From: Blastococcus sp. VKM Ac-2987
GTDB taxonomy: Bacteria; Actinomycetota; Actinomycetes; Mycobacteriales; Geodermatophilaceae
Assembly (NCBI RefSeq): GCF_026967805.1
Contig: NZ_JAPVBG010000003.1
Span: 620,001-684,000, forward strand
Reading direction: 5' to 3'
Length of the DNA stretch: 64,000 nucleotides
The notes under the pieces are model-generated. The model was not told the DNA's origin. It saw only the letters and a program-made list of their open reading frames with translations, and did not search any database. Positions 8,770-16,667 of this stretch are shown here, piece by piece. Numbering within the stretch: position 1 is the stretch's first letter; each line of letters begins with the position of its first letter. A program made the position numbers and the translations under genes.

Positions 8770-9798
8770 ATGCACCTCGGCGTCGACAGCTTCGTCTCGG
8801 CCGTCACCGATCCCCGCACCGAGCGGGTGGTCGGCCCGGAGGAGCGCATGGCGCACCTGCTCGAGGAGATCGAGCTCGCCGACCGGGTGGGGCTGTACTC
8901 CTTCGGCATCGGCGAGCACCACCGCCCGGAGTACTACGACTCCGCGCCGCCGGTGATCCTCGCCGCCGCGGCGGCGCGCACCTCCCGCATCCGGCTGGGC
9001 AGCGCGGTCGCGGTGCTCAGCGCCGCGGACCCGGTGCGGGTGTTCCAGCAGTTCGCCACCCTCGACCTGATCAGCGGGGGCCGCATCGACCTGGTGGTGG
9101 GCCGCGGCTCGTTCACCGAGGCGTTCCCGCTGTTCGGTCTGAGCTTGGGCGACTACGACGAGCTGTTCACCGAGAAGCTCGACCTGCTGCTGCGCATCCG
9201 GGAGTCCGAGCACGTCACCTGGTCGGGGAAGCACCGGCCCGCCCTGACCGGCCAGGGCGTCTACCCCCGCCCGGTGCAGGACCCGCTGCCGATCTGGGTC
9301 GGGGTGGGCGGGACGCCGGAGTCGTTCGCCCGCGCCGGGCTGCTCGGCCTGCCGCTCATGGTGGCGATCATCGGCGGCGAGCCCCGGCAGTTCGCCCCGC
9401 TGATCGACCTCTACCGGCGGGCCGGTGCGCACGCCGGCCACCCGCCGGAGCAGCTGCAGGTGGGGCTGCACGTGTTCGGCTTCGTCGCCGACAGCACGCA
9501 GGCCGCCGCGGACACCATCTTCCCCGGCTGGCACGAGCTGTTCACCAAGGTCTCCCGCGAGCGTGGCTTCGCCGCACCCACCCGGGCGCAGTTCGACGCC
9601 ACCAGCGGGCCCGACGGCGCCTTCTTCATGGGCGATCCCGACAGCGTCGCCGAGAAGCTGGTCCGGATCTCCGGGCAGCTCGGCGGCGTCGACCGCGTGT
9701 CGATCCAGATGACCAACCCGAGGCTGGCGCACGAGGACCTGCTGCGCGGGATCGAGCTGCTGGGCACCGAGGTCGCGCCGCGCGTCGCGGAGGCCTGA
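8770..9798 (+). CDS. LLM-class flavin-dependent oxidoreductase
   Basis: A 342-residue bacterial luciferase-like monooxygenase with the expected opening strand (MHLGVDSFVSA), FGIGEHHRPEYYDSAPPVILAAAAARTS (the GEHH and the AAAA-R-T segment that lines the flavin site), and RIDLVVGRGSFTEAF. The C-terminal part contains GDPDSVAEKLVRI. The group is often called a MsnO8-type or alkanal-like oxidoreductase; whether it uses FMN or F420 is not decided here. The ATG at 8770 has GGAGG seven bases upstream. It converges with the DNA ligase gene, ending 18 bases from it. Confidence 0.88.
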   Translation: MHLGVDSFVSAVTDPRTERVVGPEERMAHLLEEIELADRVGLYSFGIGEHHRPEYYDSAPPVILAAAAARTSRIRLGSAVAVLSAADPVRVFQQFATLDLISGGRIDLVVGRGSFTEAFPLFGLSLGDYDELFTEKLDLLLRIRESEHVTWSGKHRPALTGQGVYPRPVQDPLPIWVGVGGTPESFARAGLLGLPLMVAIIGGEPRQFAPLIDLYRRAGAHAGHPPEQLQVGLHVFGFVADSTQAAADTIFPGWHELFTKVSRERGFAAPTRAQFDATSGPDGAFFMGDPDSVAEKLVRISGQLGGVDRVSIQMTNPRLAHEDLLRGIELLGTEVAPRVAEA

Positions 9799-9816
9799 GC
9801 CGGGACCCCGGCGTGG

Positions 9817-11349
9817 TCAGCCGCCCGCAACCAGGGCCTGCACCGCCTGGAGGGTGTCGGCCTCGGCCGGCGTCTTGTCGGGCCGGTAGCGCAGCACGCG
9901 GGCGAACCGCAGGGCGACGCCGCCGGGGTAGCGCGTGCTGCGCTGGGCGCCGTCCACCGCGATCTCGACGACCAGCCCGGGCCGCAGGAACACCCCCTCC
10001 GGCGTCTCCTCCCGCAGGTGCTCGGGGAAGGTGCGGGTCTGCCAGTCCAGCAGCTCGTCGGTCATGCCCTTGAACGTCTTGCCGACCATCACCGGCTCCC
10101 CGCCGTCGGGGTCGCGCGCGCCGAGGTGGATGTTCGAGAGCTTGCCCGTGCGGCGGCCGTAGCCCCACTCGGCGCCGAGCACCACCAGGTCGAGCGTGTG
10201 CACCGGCTTGACCTTCTGCCACGCCTTGCCGCGGCGGCCGGCGGCGTAGCGCGCGGTCAGGTCCTTGACGACGACGCCCTCGTGCCCGGCGTCGAGCGCG
10301 TCCTCGAGCACCTGGGCGGCCTGGTCGCGGTCCGGCCGCCGGACCCCGGGCATCCGCAGCGGGGCGGCGGCGTCGTCGGCGAGCAGCGCGGCGAGGGCGT
10401 CCAGGCGGACGTCGAGCGGCGCGTCGAGCAGGTCGCGGCCGTCGAGGTGCAGCAGGTCGAAGAAGAACGGGCTGAGCAGCACGCCCGCGTCGTCCGCCGC
10501 GCTGCCGAAGCGGCTCATCGTGTCCTGGAACGCCCGCGGGCGTCCGTCGTCGTCCAGGGCGAGCGTCTCGCCGTCGAGGACGGCGGTGCGGCACGGCAGC
10601 GCGCGGACCCGGTCGGCCAGCTCCGGCACGCCGTCGGTCACCTCGCGCAGCGTGCGGGTCCAGACGCGGACCTCGTCCCCGTCCCGGTGCACCTGGATGC
10701 GGGCGCCGTCGAGCTTGAACTCCACGGTCACCTCCGCCCCCAGGTCGGTGAGCGCGGCGTCGAGCGAGGCCCCGGGCGCGGCGAGCATCGGGCGCACCGG
10801 GCGGCCGACCTGCAGGGTGATCGCCGCCAGGGCGCCGGCTCCGCCGTCGAGGGCCGTGGTCGCCGTGGCCGGGAGGCTGCCGGAGAGCATGAAGGCGCGC
10901 CGGACGTCGGTCGCGGCGACGCCGGACGCGGCGGCCACCGCCTCCAGCACGACACCTTCCAGGGCGCCCTGCCGCAGCTCCCCGGTGATGAGCCGGACCA
11001 GGAACCGCTGCTCCTCGGCGGTGGCCTTCGCCAGCACGCCGCGCAGCAGCGCCTCCCGCCGGGCGGCCGATCCCGCACCCGAGGTGGCGGCGAGCGAGGC
11101 GAACGCGGCATCGACGTCGGCCACCGTCAGGGTCGGCGCCGCGGCGGCGCCGCCGGTCAGCGCCGCCAGCGACCGCCACCCGATCCCGAGCCGTCGCTGC
11201 AGCGGCTCGCCCGAGAGCCAGGCGGTCACCGCCGGCACCTCCCCGCCCTCCGCCCGGCGCAGCGCGTCGGCGATGAGGGCGGCCTTGGCCTTCCGCCCGC
11301 CGGCCGCCGCCACCGCGGTGGAGGCGGCCACGACGTCGGCGAGCAGCAT
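9817..11349 (-). CDS. ATP-dependent DNA ligase
   Basis: A 510-residue ligase of the LigB type found in actinobacteria besides the NAD-dependent replicative LigA. The order is an N-terminal helical DNA-binding domain (1-180), the adenylation domain with motif I EFKLDGARIQ (Lys212 is the adenylated residue), motif III-like VLDGETLAL, DLLHLDGRDLL, EGVVVKDLTARY (motif IV), and motif V WQKVKPVHTLDLVVLG, then the OB domain ending in LRYRPDKTPAEAD. The likely role is nick sealing in repair. The ATG at 11349 opens the helical domain directly; the frame upstream overlaps the divergent CitE-like gene and is not coding. No Ku or primase gene is near. Confidence 0.95.
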   Translation of the reverse strand: MLLADVVAASTAVAAAGGRKAKAALIADALRRAEGGEVPAVTAWLSGEPLQRRLGIGWRSLAALTGGAAAAPTLTVADVDAAFASLAATSGAGSAARREALLRGVLAKATAEEQRFLVRLITGELRQGALEGVVLEAVAAASGVAATDVRRAFMLSGSLPATATTALDGGAGALAAITLQVGRPVRPMLAAPGASLDAALTDLGAEVTVEFKLDGARIQVHRDGDEVRVWTRTLREVTDGVPELADRVRALPCRTAVLDGETLALDDDGRPRAFQDTMSRFGSAADDAGVLLSPFFFDLLHLDGRDLLDAPLDVRLDALAALLADDAAAPLRMPGVRRPDRDQAAQVLEDALDAGHEGVVVKDLTARYAAGRRGKAWQKVKPVHTLDLVVLGAEWGYGRRTGKLSNIHLGARDPDGGEPVMVGKTFKGMTDELLDWQTRTFPEHLREETPEGVFLRPGLVVEIAVDGAQRSTRYPGGVALRFARVLRYRPDKTPAEADTLQAVQALVAGG

Positions 11350-11448
11350 GCCGCCATCCTGGCAGTGGACCGCGCCGACGAGCCGGTGCACGTCGCCGTG
11401 GTACCTCGGAGGGCCCCCGAGCGGTGCGACGGCATGATCCGCGCGAGG

Positions 11449-12294
11449 ATGGACGGCGTGGCGAAGAACCGGAAGGTCGGTCCCGAGGACGCGCGCTCCT
11501 GGCTGCTGGTGAACGGTGCCCGCACGGAGCTGTTCGACGTGGCGCACGAGTCGCGCGCCGATGCGGTGGTGCTCGACATCGAGGACGCCGTCGATCCCGC
11601 CCGCAAGGGGGAGGCACGCGAGGGCGTCGCCGAGTGGCTCGCCCGGGACGACCGCAGCGCCTGGGTGCGGATCAACGACCACGCCACGCCCTACTGGGCC
11701 GACGACATGGCCGGGCTCGCCGGGCTGCCGGGGCTGCTCGGCGTCATGCTCGCCAAGGCCGAGGCCGCCGAGCACGTGACCGAGACGTTCGACCGGCTCG
11801 GTGGCGCCACGCCGGTCCTGGCGCTGGTCGAGTCGGCCCTCGGCATCGAGGAGGCGGTGAACATCGCTCGCGCCCGCGGGGCCTTCCGGCTCGCGTTCGG
11901 GAGCGGCGACTACCGCCGGGACACCGGCACCAGCGCCGACGAGCTGGCCATGTCCTACCCGCGGACCCGCCTGGTGCTGGCCAGCCGCATCGGTGGCCTC
12001 CCCGGACCGATCGACGGGCCGACGGTGAGCAGCAGCCTCCCGGTGCTGCGGGAGCAGAGCGCCGTCACCGTCTCCCTCGGGCTGACCGGGAAGCTGTGCC
12101 TGGACATGGACCAGCTGCCGGTCATCAACGAGGTCATCAGCCCGGCGCCCTCCGACGTCGCCTGGGCGCGCGACTTCCTCGCCGACTTCGACGCCCGCGG
12201 CCAGGTGATCCGCGACGGCAGCGACCTGCCCCGGCTGGGCCGCGCCCGGAAGATCGAGCGCCTGGCCGGGATCTTCGGCGTCGAGCCCGTCTGA
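11449..12294 (+). CDS. HpcH/HpaI aldolase/citrate lyase (CitE-like) family protein
   Basis: A 281-residue TIM-barrel CoA-ester lyase of the CitE-like group. The substrate-CoA-binding opening SWLLVNGARTELF, the metal-binding VVLDIEDAVDPARKGEARE, the AWVRINDHATPYW strand, GVMLAKAEA, and the second metal ligand in LALVESALGIEEAV are all present. The C-terminus PSDVAWARDFLADF is typical. Members cleave malyl-CoA or citramalyl-CoA, or act on related thioesters; which one is not visible. Three in-frame starts are possible (ATG 11434, ATG 11449, GTG 11458). The GAGG at 11445-11448 fits GTG 11458 best, so the true N-terminus may be three residues shorter. Confidence 0.85.
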   Translation: MDGVAKNRKVGPEDARSWLLVNGARTELFDVAHESRADAVVLDIEDAVDPARKGEAREGVAEWLARDDRSAWVRINDHATPYWADDMAGLAGLPGLLGVMLAKAEAAEHVTETFDRLGGATPVLALVESALGIEEAVNIARARGAFRLAFGSGDYRRDTGTSADELAMSYPRTRLVLASRIGGLPGPIDGPTVSSSLPVLREQSAVTVSLGLTGKLCLDMDQLPVINEVISPAPSDVAWARDFLADFDARGQVIRDGSDLPRLGRARKIERLAGIFGVEPV

Positions 12295-12345
12295 CCTGCC
12301 GAGCACGGTGGTCCTCGCGCGCCGAACACGGCTGAGGGGGCGCGG

Positions 12346-12996
12346 ATGACGGGCGGGGACCGCGTGCTGCTGTCGCCCGACGTCGGCTCCGCGTCGCTCA
12401 AGGCGGCGGTGCGAGACCCGGCGCTGCGCCTGCACGTCGACATCGCCGGGTCGGACGGGCCGGACGCCCGGCTGAGCGTCACCGTGCCCGGCGGGCCGCC
12501 GCGGGCGGAGCGGTGCCCGGGCGGCTGGCCGGGGGCGCTGGACGAGGTCGCCGGCGCCCTCGAGCGGCACGGCCTGCGTCCCACCGCCGTCGCGCACCGG
12601 ATCGTGCACGGCAGCCCGGCGCTGGACTCCGCGCGCGTCGCCGACGACGCGCTCCTGGAGCGGCTGGGCGCGGAGGCCGATCGCGATCCGCTGCATCTGC
12701 CCCGGCAGCTGCAGGTCGTCGCCGACGCCCGGGCGCACTGGCCCCGCTGCGCGGAGGTGCTGGTCCCCGACGGCGGCTGCCACCGCGACCTGCCCGACGA
12801 GGCGGTCACGCTGCCCCTGCCGGCGGAGGACCGGGCGGCGGGCCTGCGCCGCTGGGGCTTCCACGGGCTGGCCGTGCAGAGCGTGGTCGACCTGGTCGGG
12901 GCACCGGGATCCACCGAAGCACCGGCGGCGGCGGATCGATCAGGGTCCTCGGTCACCGGTGTCCGGCGCGGCCGGGTTCACGCCTGCGCGGGGTAA
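12346..12996 (+). pseudogene. Truncated acetokinase-family gene (N-terminal half only)
   Basis: The product (216 residues) matches only the N-terminal domain of acetate/propionate kinase, normally about 400 residues. Landmarks of that half are in order: VLLSPDVGSASLKAAV (family NxGSSSLK, with the Asn replaced by Asp), AVAHRIVHGSPAL (the substrate Arg kept), LHLPRQLQVV, VLVPDGGCHRDLP (the catalytic Asp kept) and RRWGFHGLAVQSV (the active-site His kept). Homology then stops abruptly and 30 unrelated residues follow before a TAA that lies inside the opposing PNPOx gene. The ATP-binding second domain is absent, so it cannot be a normal acetate kinase. I treat it as a decayed gene, though a surviving single-domain protein cannot be excluded. 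Confidence 0.65.
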
Positions 12997-13445
12997 CCGG
13001 TGACCACGGGACCGGCGGACGGGAGGACGGCCGGCAGCCGCATCCGCCAGCCGCTCAGCAACCCGATCTGCACGGCGATGTAGCAGCGCCCCGGTCCGGA
13101 CGGCGGGGAGAGCAGACCGAGCCGGTCGTGCGCGAGGACGTGGGCGGGGTCGCTGACCACCCGGGACGGCCCGACCACGGTCACGCCCCAGCCGGTGCGC
13201 GTCTCGCCGTCGTAGGCGTCCACCCCGAGGACGACCACCGTCCGGCGGACGGCGTCGACGATGCGGTTGCCCAGCCGGCCGGGGATCAGCACGCTGCCGT
13301 CGTGCAGCGCGAAGCTGACCGGGACGATGGCCGGGAGGGCTCCGTCGGTGAAGCCGAGCCGCCCGATCCCGGCCGTGCCGAGCAGGCGGCGACACTCCGC
13401 CTCGTCCAGGACGTCGACGATGCGGTCCTCGTCGGTGGTGGGCAC
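12978..13445 (-). CDS. Pyridoxamine 5'-phosphate oxidase-like (FDOR) family protein
   Basis: A 155-residue split beta-barrel protein of the PNPOx-like/flavin-deazaflavin oxidoreductase superfamily. Visible are the helix-strand opening LDEAECRRLLGTAGIGRLGF, the PAIVPVSFALHDGSVLIPG barrel core, VVVLGVDAYDGETRTGWGVTVVGPSRVV, and a C-terminal GRCYIAVQIGLLSGWRM strand. Such proteins bind FMN, F420 or heme, and in mycobacteria several belong to the DosR dormancy regulon. The GTG at 13445 is preferred because a GGAGGAG ribosome site ends six bases before it; the GTG at 13451 overlaps that site. Its 3' end overlaps the truncated acetokinase by 19 bases. Confidence 0.8.
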   Translation of the reverse strand: MPTTDEDRIVDVLDEAECRRLLGTAGIGRLGFTDGALPAIVPVSFALHDGSVLIPGRLGNRIVDAVRRTVVVLGVDAYDGETRTGWGVTVVGPSRVVSDPAHVLAHDRLGLLSPPSGPGRCYIAVQIGLLSGWRMRLPAVLPSAGPVVTGYPAQA

Positions 13446-13520
13446 GATCACTCCTCCTCGTCGTCGGGCGGGCCGGGGCCCGGCCACCCCACCATCGGTC
13501 GTGCGCGACCGGGTGTCGCA

Positions 13521-13534
13521 GGGCCGTAGGTCCC
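13521..13534 (-). promoter_or_regulatory. DosR/DevR-like box, PNPOx side
   Basis: GGGCCGTAGGTCCC, an interrupted inverted repeat of the form GGGNCNNNNGNCCC, the core of the dormancy-regulator (DosR/DevR) box. It lies 76 bases upstream of the PNPOx start in the divergent intergenic region. In this GC background such a match could occur by chance, so confidence is moderate. Confidence 0.4.
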
Positions 13535-13624
13535 GACCCGTGCGCCGCTCGTCCCAGGCCGCCGGGGACGGGCGGCCGGCGACGGGCGGCCGGCGGACCG
13601 GAGGGGACGAAGGTCCTCCGCCCA

Positions 13625-13638
13625 GGGACGGTCGGCCC
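13625..13638 (+). promoter_or_regulatory. DosR/DevR-like box, universal stress protein side
   Basis: GGGACGGTCGGCCC, with the same GGGNCNNNNGNCCC form as the box at 13521-13534. It ends 74 bases before the universal stress protein start, almost the mirror image of the other box's distance to the PNPOx gene. Confidence 0.4.
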
Positions 13639-13711
13639 CCTGACGGCGCCCGCCCGGACGTCCAGGATCGGCTCCGTGGCCGGCCGACCGGGCCGCCGAG
13701 GGAGGCGTGCC

Positions 13712-14731
13712 ATGACCGTGCCGATCGACCGTCCCGACGCCGAGCCCGTCGAGGTGCCGGGCGGCGGTGCCCGCCCGCGCGTCGTGGTGGGGGTCGACGG
13801 GTCGCCCGACGGACGGGCCGCGCTGATCGAGGCCCTCCTAGCCGCAGCCCGGCTGGGGGCGGACGTCGAGGTCGCCACGAGCTACGCGCTGCCGGTCGGA
13901 GATCCCGGCGCCGGGGCGCTGGCCGTCCCGGACGCGCCCGGGATCCGGGCGGCCACCGAGTCGCAGGCCCGGGCGCTGCTCGACGAGGTGCGAGCGGAGG
14001 TAGCGGTGTCCGCCGTCCCCGGGGTGCGGGACGTCGGCATCCGGCTGGTCGTGTCCGCGGAGCCGGCGGCGCCCCTCCTGGTGCAGCTGTCCGCCGGGGC
14101 CGAGCTGCTGGTGGTCGGCAGCCGGGGGCGGGGCGCCGTCCGCAGCGTCCTGCTCGGCTCGGTGGCCCTGCAGTGCGTGACGCACGCCGCCTGCCCGGTC
14201 CTGGTGGTGCACCCGCCGGTCGGGATCTCCGATCCGCCCCGGGTGGTGGTCGGCGTGGACGGGTCGGACGTCTCGCGCGCCGCGCTGGCCGTCGCCCTCG
14301 ACGAGGCGGCGCGCCGCGGCGCGGAGTTGGAGGTCGTCGCCGCCTTCGCCTCCATCGACCACTGGGCGGGGCCCGAGGCGGTGGCCCTGCCGCCGGCCGA
14401 CGAGCTCCGGCGCGACCTGCAGGCCGCGACCGAGCAGGTCGTCGCCGACGTGCTGGCGGAGCGGGCCCGCGCGGGTGCCGACCCGGTGCGCGCCGTCCGG
14501 ACGGTGGTCGTGGAGGACGCGGCGGGCGCCGGCCTGGTGGCGCGGGCGCGGGCTGCCGACGTGCTCGTCGTGGGCAGCCGGGGGCGGGGCACGCTGCGCG
14601 GGCTCCTGCTCGGGTCGGTGAGCCTGCACTGCGTGATGCACGGGCGCTGCCCGGTGCTGGTCGTCCGACCCGGGCCGGACCGGCGGCCGGCCCCGCCCGG
14701 CGGCCCGGTCGCCGCCCTCGCCGCGGGCTGA
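13712..14731 (+). CDS. Universal stress protein, tandem UspA domains
   Basis: A 339-residue protein with two ATP-binding Usp domains (about residues 15-170 and 175-325). Each begins with a strand ending VVVGVDGS and ends with the nucleotide-binding signature G-2x-G-9x-G-S: VVGSRGRGAVRSVLLGSVAL in the first and VVGSRGRGTLRGLLLGSVSL in the second. Tandem Usp proteins of this size are typical DosR-regulon members in actinobacteria. The ATG at 13712 has GGAGG six bases upstream. Divergent from the PNPOx gene, with a DosR-like box in front, it probably belongs to a hypoxia or stationary-phase response. Confidence 0.93.
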   Translation: MTVPIDRPDAEPVEVPGGGARPRVVVGVDGSPDGRAALIEALLAAARLGADVEVATSYALPVGDPGAGALAVPDAPGIRAATESQARALLDEVRAEVAVSAVPGVRDVGIRLVVSAEPAAPLLVQLSAGAELLVVGSRGRGAVRSVLLGSVALQCVTHAACPVLVVHPPVGISDPPRVVVGVDGSDVSRAALAVALDEAARRGAELEVVAAFASIDHWAGPEAVALPPADELRRDLQAATEQVVADVLAERARAGADPVRAVRTVVVEDAAGAGLVARARAADVLVVGSRGRGTLRGLLLGSVSLHCVMHGRCPVLVVRPGPDRRPAPPGGPVAALAAG

Positions 14732-14766
14732 ACGGGCGCCGCCCGCCTCCGGGAGCAGTGCCGGGG

Positions 14767-16398
14767 TCAGCCCTCGGCGAGCCAGATCGCGGTGTGCGGC
14801 GGCAGCGCCACGGTGGCCGACGACCGGCGCACGCTGGTGTTGGAGGCCAGCAGCACGGTGCCCCGGGAGCGCACCAGCGACGTCTCCGAGCCCATGTTGA
14901 CCACGCACCGCACGGCGCTGCCGTCCGCGGCGGTGCACCGCACGGTGAGGACGTCGCCCCGCGTGCTCACCGTCGCCTCGCCCGAGCCGAGTGCCGGGTG
15001 GGCCTCGCGCAGGGCGAGCGCGCGGCGGTACAGGATCAGCATCGAGCCGCCGTCGCGGGACTGGCGGGAGACGGCGTAGCGGTCCCACCCGTCGGGGACG
15101 GGCAGCCACGGCTCGGCGGGCCGGGTGGAGAAGCCGACCCCGGGGGAGGGGTTCCAGGGCATCGGCACCCGGCAGCCGTCGCGGCCCGGGCGCGCCCCGC
15201 CGCTGCGGAAGAAGATCGGGTCGCGCTTGGCCTCGTCCGGGACGACGGCCTGCGGCAGGCCCAGCTCGTCGCCGGCGTAGACGTACGCCGAGCCGGGCAG
15301 CGCCAGCATCAGCAGCGCCGCCGCCCGGGCGCGGGCGGTGCCCACCGCGCCACCACCGAACCGGGTCACCTGCCGGTCCTTGTCGTGGTTGCCGAGGACC
15401 CAGGACACCGGGGCGCCGACCGCGCCGAACGCGTCGAGGGCGCTGCGCACGCCGTCGGCGAAGGACTCCACCGACCACGGGGACTTCAGCAGCCGGAAGG
15501 AGAACGACTGGTGCATCTCGTCGGGGCGCGAGTAGAGGGCGACCTCGCGCGGGTCGGCCAGGCAGACCTCGCCGACCAGCATCGTGCCCGGGTACTCGTC
15601 GCAGATCGACCGCCACTGCCGCCAGACGTCGTGCACCTCGGGCTGGTTCCAGGTCATCGCCTGCTCGGGGCCGTGGCCGAAGAGCGTGGGGGAGTAGGCG
15701 CCGGGGTTGTTCCGCAGCCCGGCGTCCTTGAACAGGCCGTAGGCGACGTCGACGCGGAAGCCGCTGACCCCGCGGTCGAGCCAGAAGCGCAGGGTCCGCT
15801 CGAAGTCGGCGGCGACGGCCGGGTCACGCCAGTTGAGGTCGGGCTGCTCGGGGGCGAACAGGTGCAGGTACCAGCGGCCGTCCGGGGTGCGCGACCAGGC
15901 CGGCCCGCCGAAGAGCGACTGCCAGTTGTTCGGCGGCTCCTCCGACGGGGGCGCGAAGTGGTAGCGGGCCGCCTCGGGGGAGTCCGGGTCGGCGAGCGCG
16001 GCCTGGAACCAGGGATGCCGGTCGGAGGTGTGGTTGGGGACGACGTCGAGCACGATGCGCAGGCCGAGCGCGCGTGCCTCGGCGACCAGCGCCTCCAGGT
16101 CGGCCACGTCCCCGTACTCCGGGTCGACGGCGCGGTAGTCGACGATGTCGTAGCCGCCGTCGGCACCACCGGAGGGGTAGTGCGGGTTGATCCACACCGC
16201 GTCCACGCCCAGCCACGCCAGGTAGGGCAGCCGGGAGCGGAGGCCGGCCAGGTCGCCGATCCCGTCCCCGTTCCCGTCGGCGAACGAGCGCAGGTAGACC
16301 TGGTAGACCACCGCCGACCGCCACCAGGGGGATGACGACGTCCGGGCCGCGACCTGGGGACGGGTCGCGGTCCGCACCGTTGCGAGCCGCACTGCCAT
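14767..16398 (-). CDS. GH13 alpha-glucosidase / oligo-1,6-glucosidase
   Basis: A 543-residue cytosolic glycoside hydrolase family 13 enzyme that releases glucose from alpha-linked oligosaccharides. After a 25-residue basic leader it follows the family order: WWRSAVVYQVYLRSFADGNGDGIGDL, DAVWINPHYPSGGADGGYDI, VLDVVPNHTSDRHPWF (region I), GFRVDVAYGL (nucleophile Asp, region II), MLVGEVCLAD (acid/base Glu, region III), and WVLGNHDKDR (transition-state Asp, region IV). The C-terminal beta domain closes with VALPPHTAIWLAEG. GGAGG lies five bases before the ATG. The direct repeats between it and the divergent oxidoreductase gene are candidate operators. No sugar transporter is adjacent. Confidence 0.93.
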   Translation of the reverse strand: MAVRLATVRTATRPQVAARTSSSPWWRSAVVYQVYLRSFADGNGDGIGDLAGLRSRLPYLAWLGVDAVWINPHYPSGGADGGYDIVDYRAVDPEYGDVADLEALVAEARALGLRIVLDVVPNHTSDRHPWFQAALADPDSPEAARYHFAPPSEEPPNNWQSLFGGPAWSRTPDGRWYLHLFAPEQPDLNWRDPAVAADFERTLRFWLDRGVSGFRVDVAYGLFKDAGLRNNPGAYSPTLFGHGPEQAMTWNQPEVHDVWRQWRSICDEYPGTMLVGEVCLADPREVALYSRPDEMHQSFSFRLLKSPWSVESFADGVRSALDAFGAVGAPVSWVLGNHDKDRQVTRFGGGAVGTARARAAALLMLALPGSAYVYAGDELGLPQAVVPDEAKRDPIFFRSGGARPGRDGCRVPMPWNPSPGVGFSTRPAEPWLPVPDGWDRYAVSRQSRDGGSMLILYRRALALREAHPALGSGEATVSTRGDVLTVRCTAADGSAVRCVVNMGSETSLVRSRGTVLLASNTSVRRSSATVALPPHTAIWLAEG

Positions 16399-16545
16399 GC
16401 GACCTCCATCGGCACGGGCTCGTCGGTGCCTGTGCCTGCCGGGCGGGCAGTGACGCGTGGTGCGTCCCGTGACCGATTCGAGAGGTTCGACCGCACCGAC
16501 GCCGTCCCCGCGCCGGCCGCCGTGCGAGTCCCCGCCGGACCGGGA

Positions 16546-16584
16546 GGAGCTTCTCCGCGGAAAGCGCGGGAGCTTCTCCGCGGA
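16546..16584. repeat. Pair of 16-bp direct repeats in a divergent promoter region
   Basis: GGAGCTTCTCCGCGGA occurs at 16546-16561 and again at 16569-16584, 23 bases apart start to start. Each copy contains the palindromic cores GAGCTTCTC and TCCGCGGA. They lie in the 269-base gap between the divergent GH13 and oxidoreductase genes, which otherwise holds nothing I recognise. Two helical turns of spacing suggest tandem binding of a regulator. Confidence 0.5.
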
Positions 16585-16667
16585 GATCCGGAGGAGGGAC
16601 GCCGGGCGACCGCGGGGCCCGGGGGCCGCGGGCTGCCGACGCCGCCGGGGCGGGTGAGGATGGCGGC

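Noticed and set aside
14732..14766. GC inverted repeat between the universal stress and glucosidase genes as a terminator
   Set aside because: CGGGCG-C-CGCCCG has too short a loop and stem to call.
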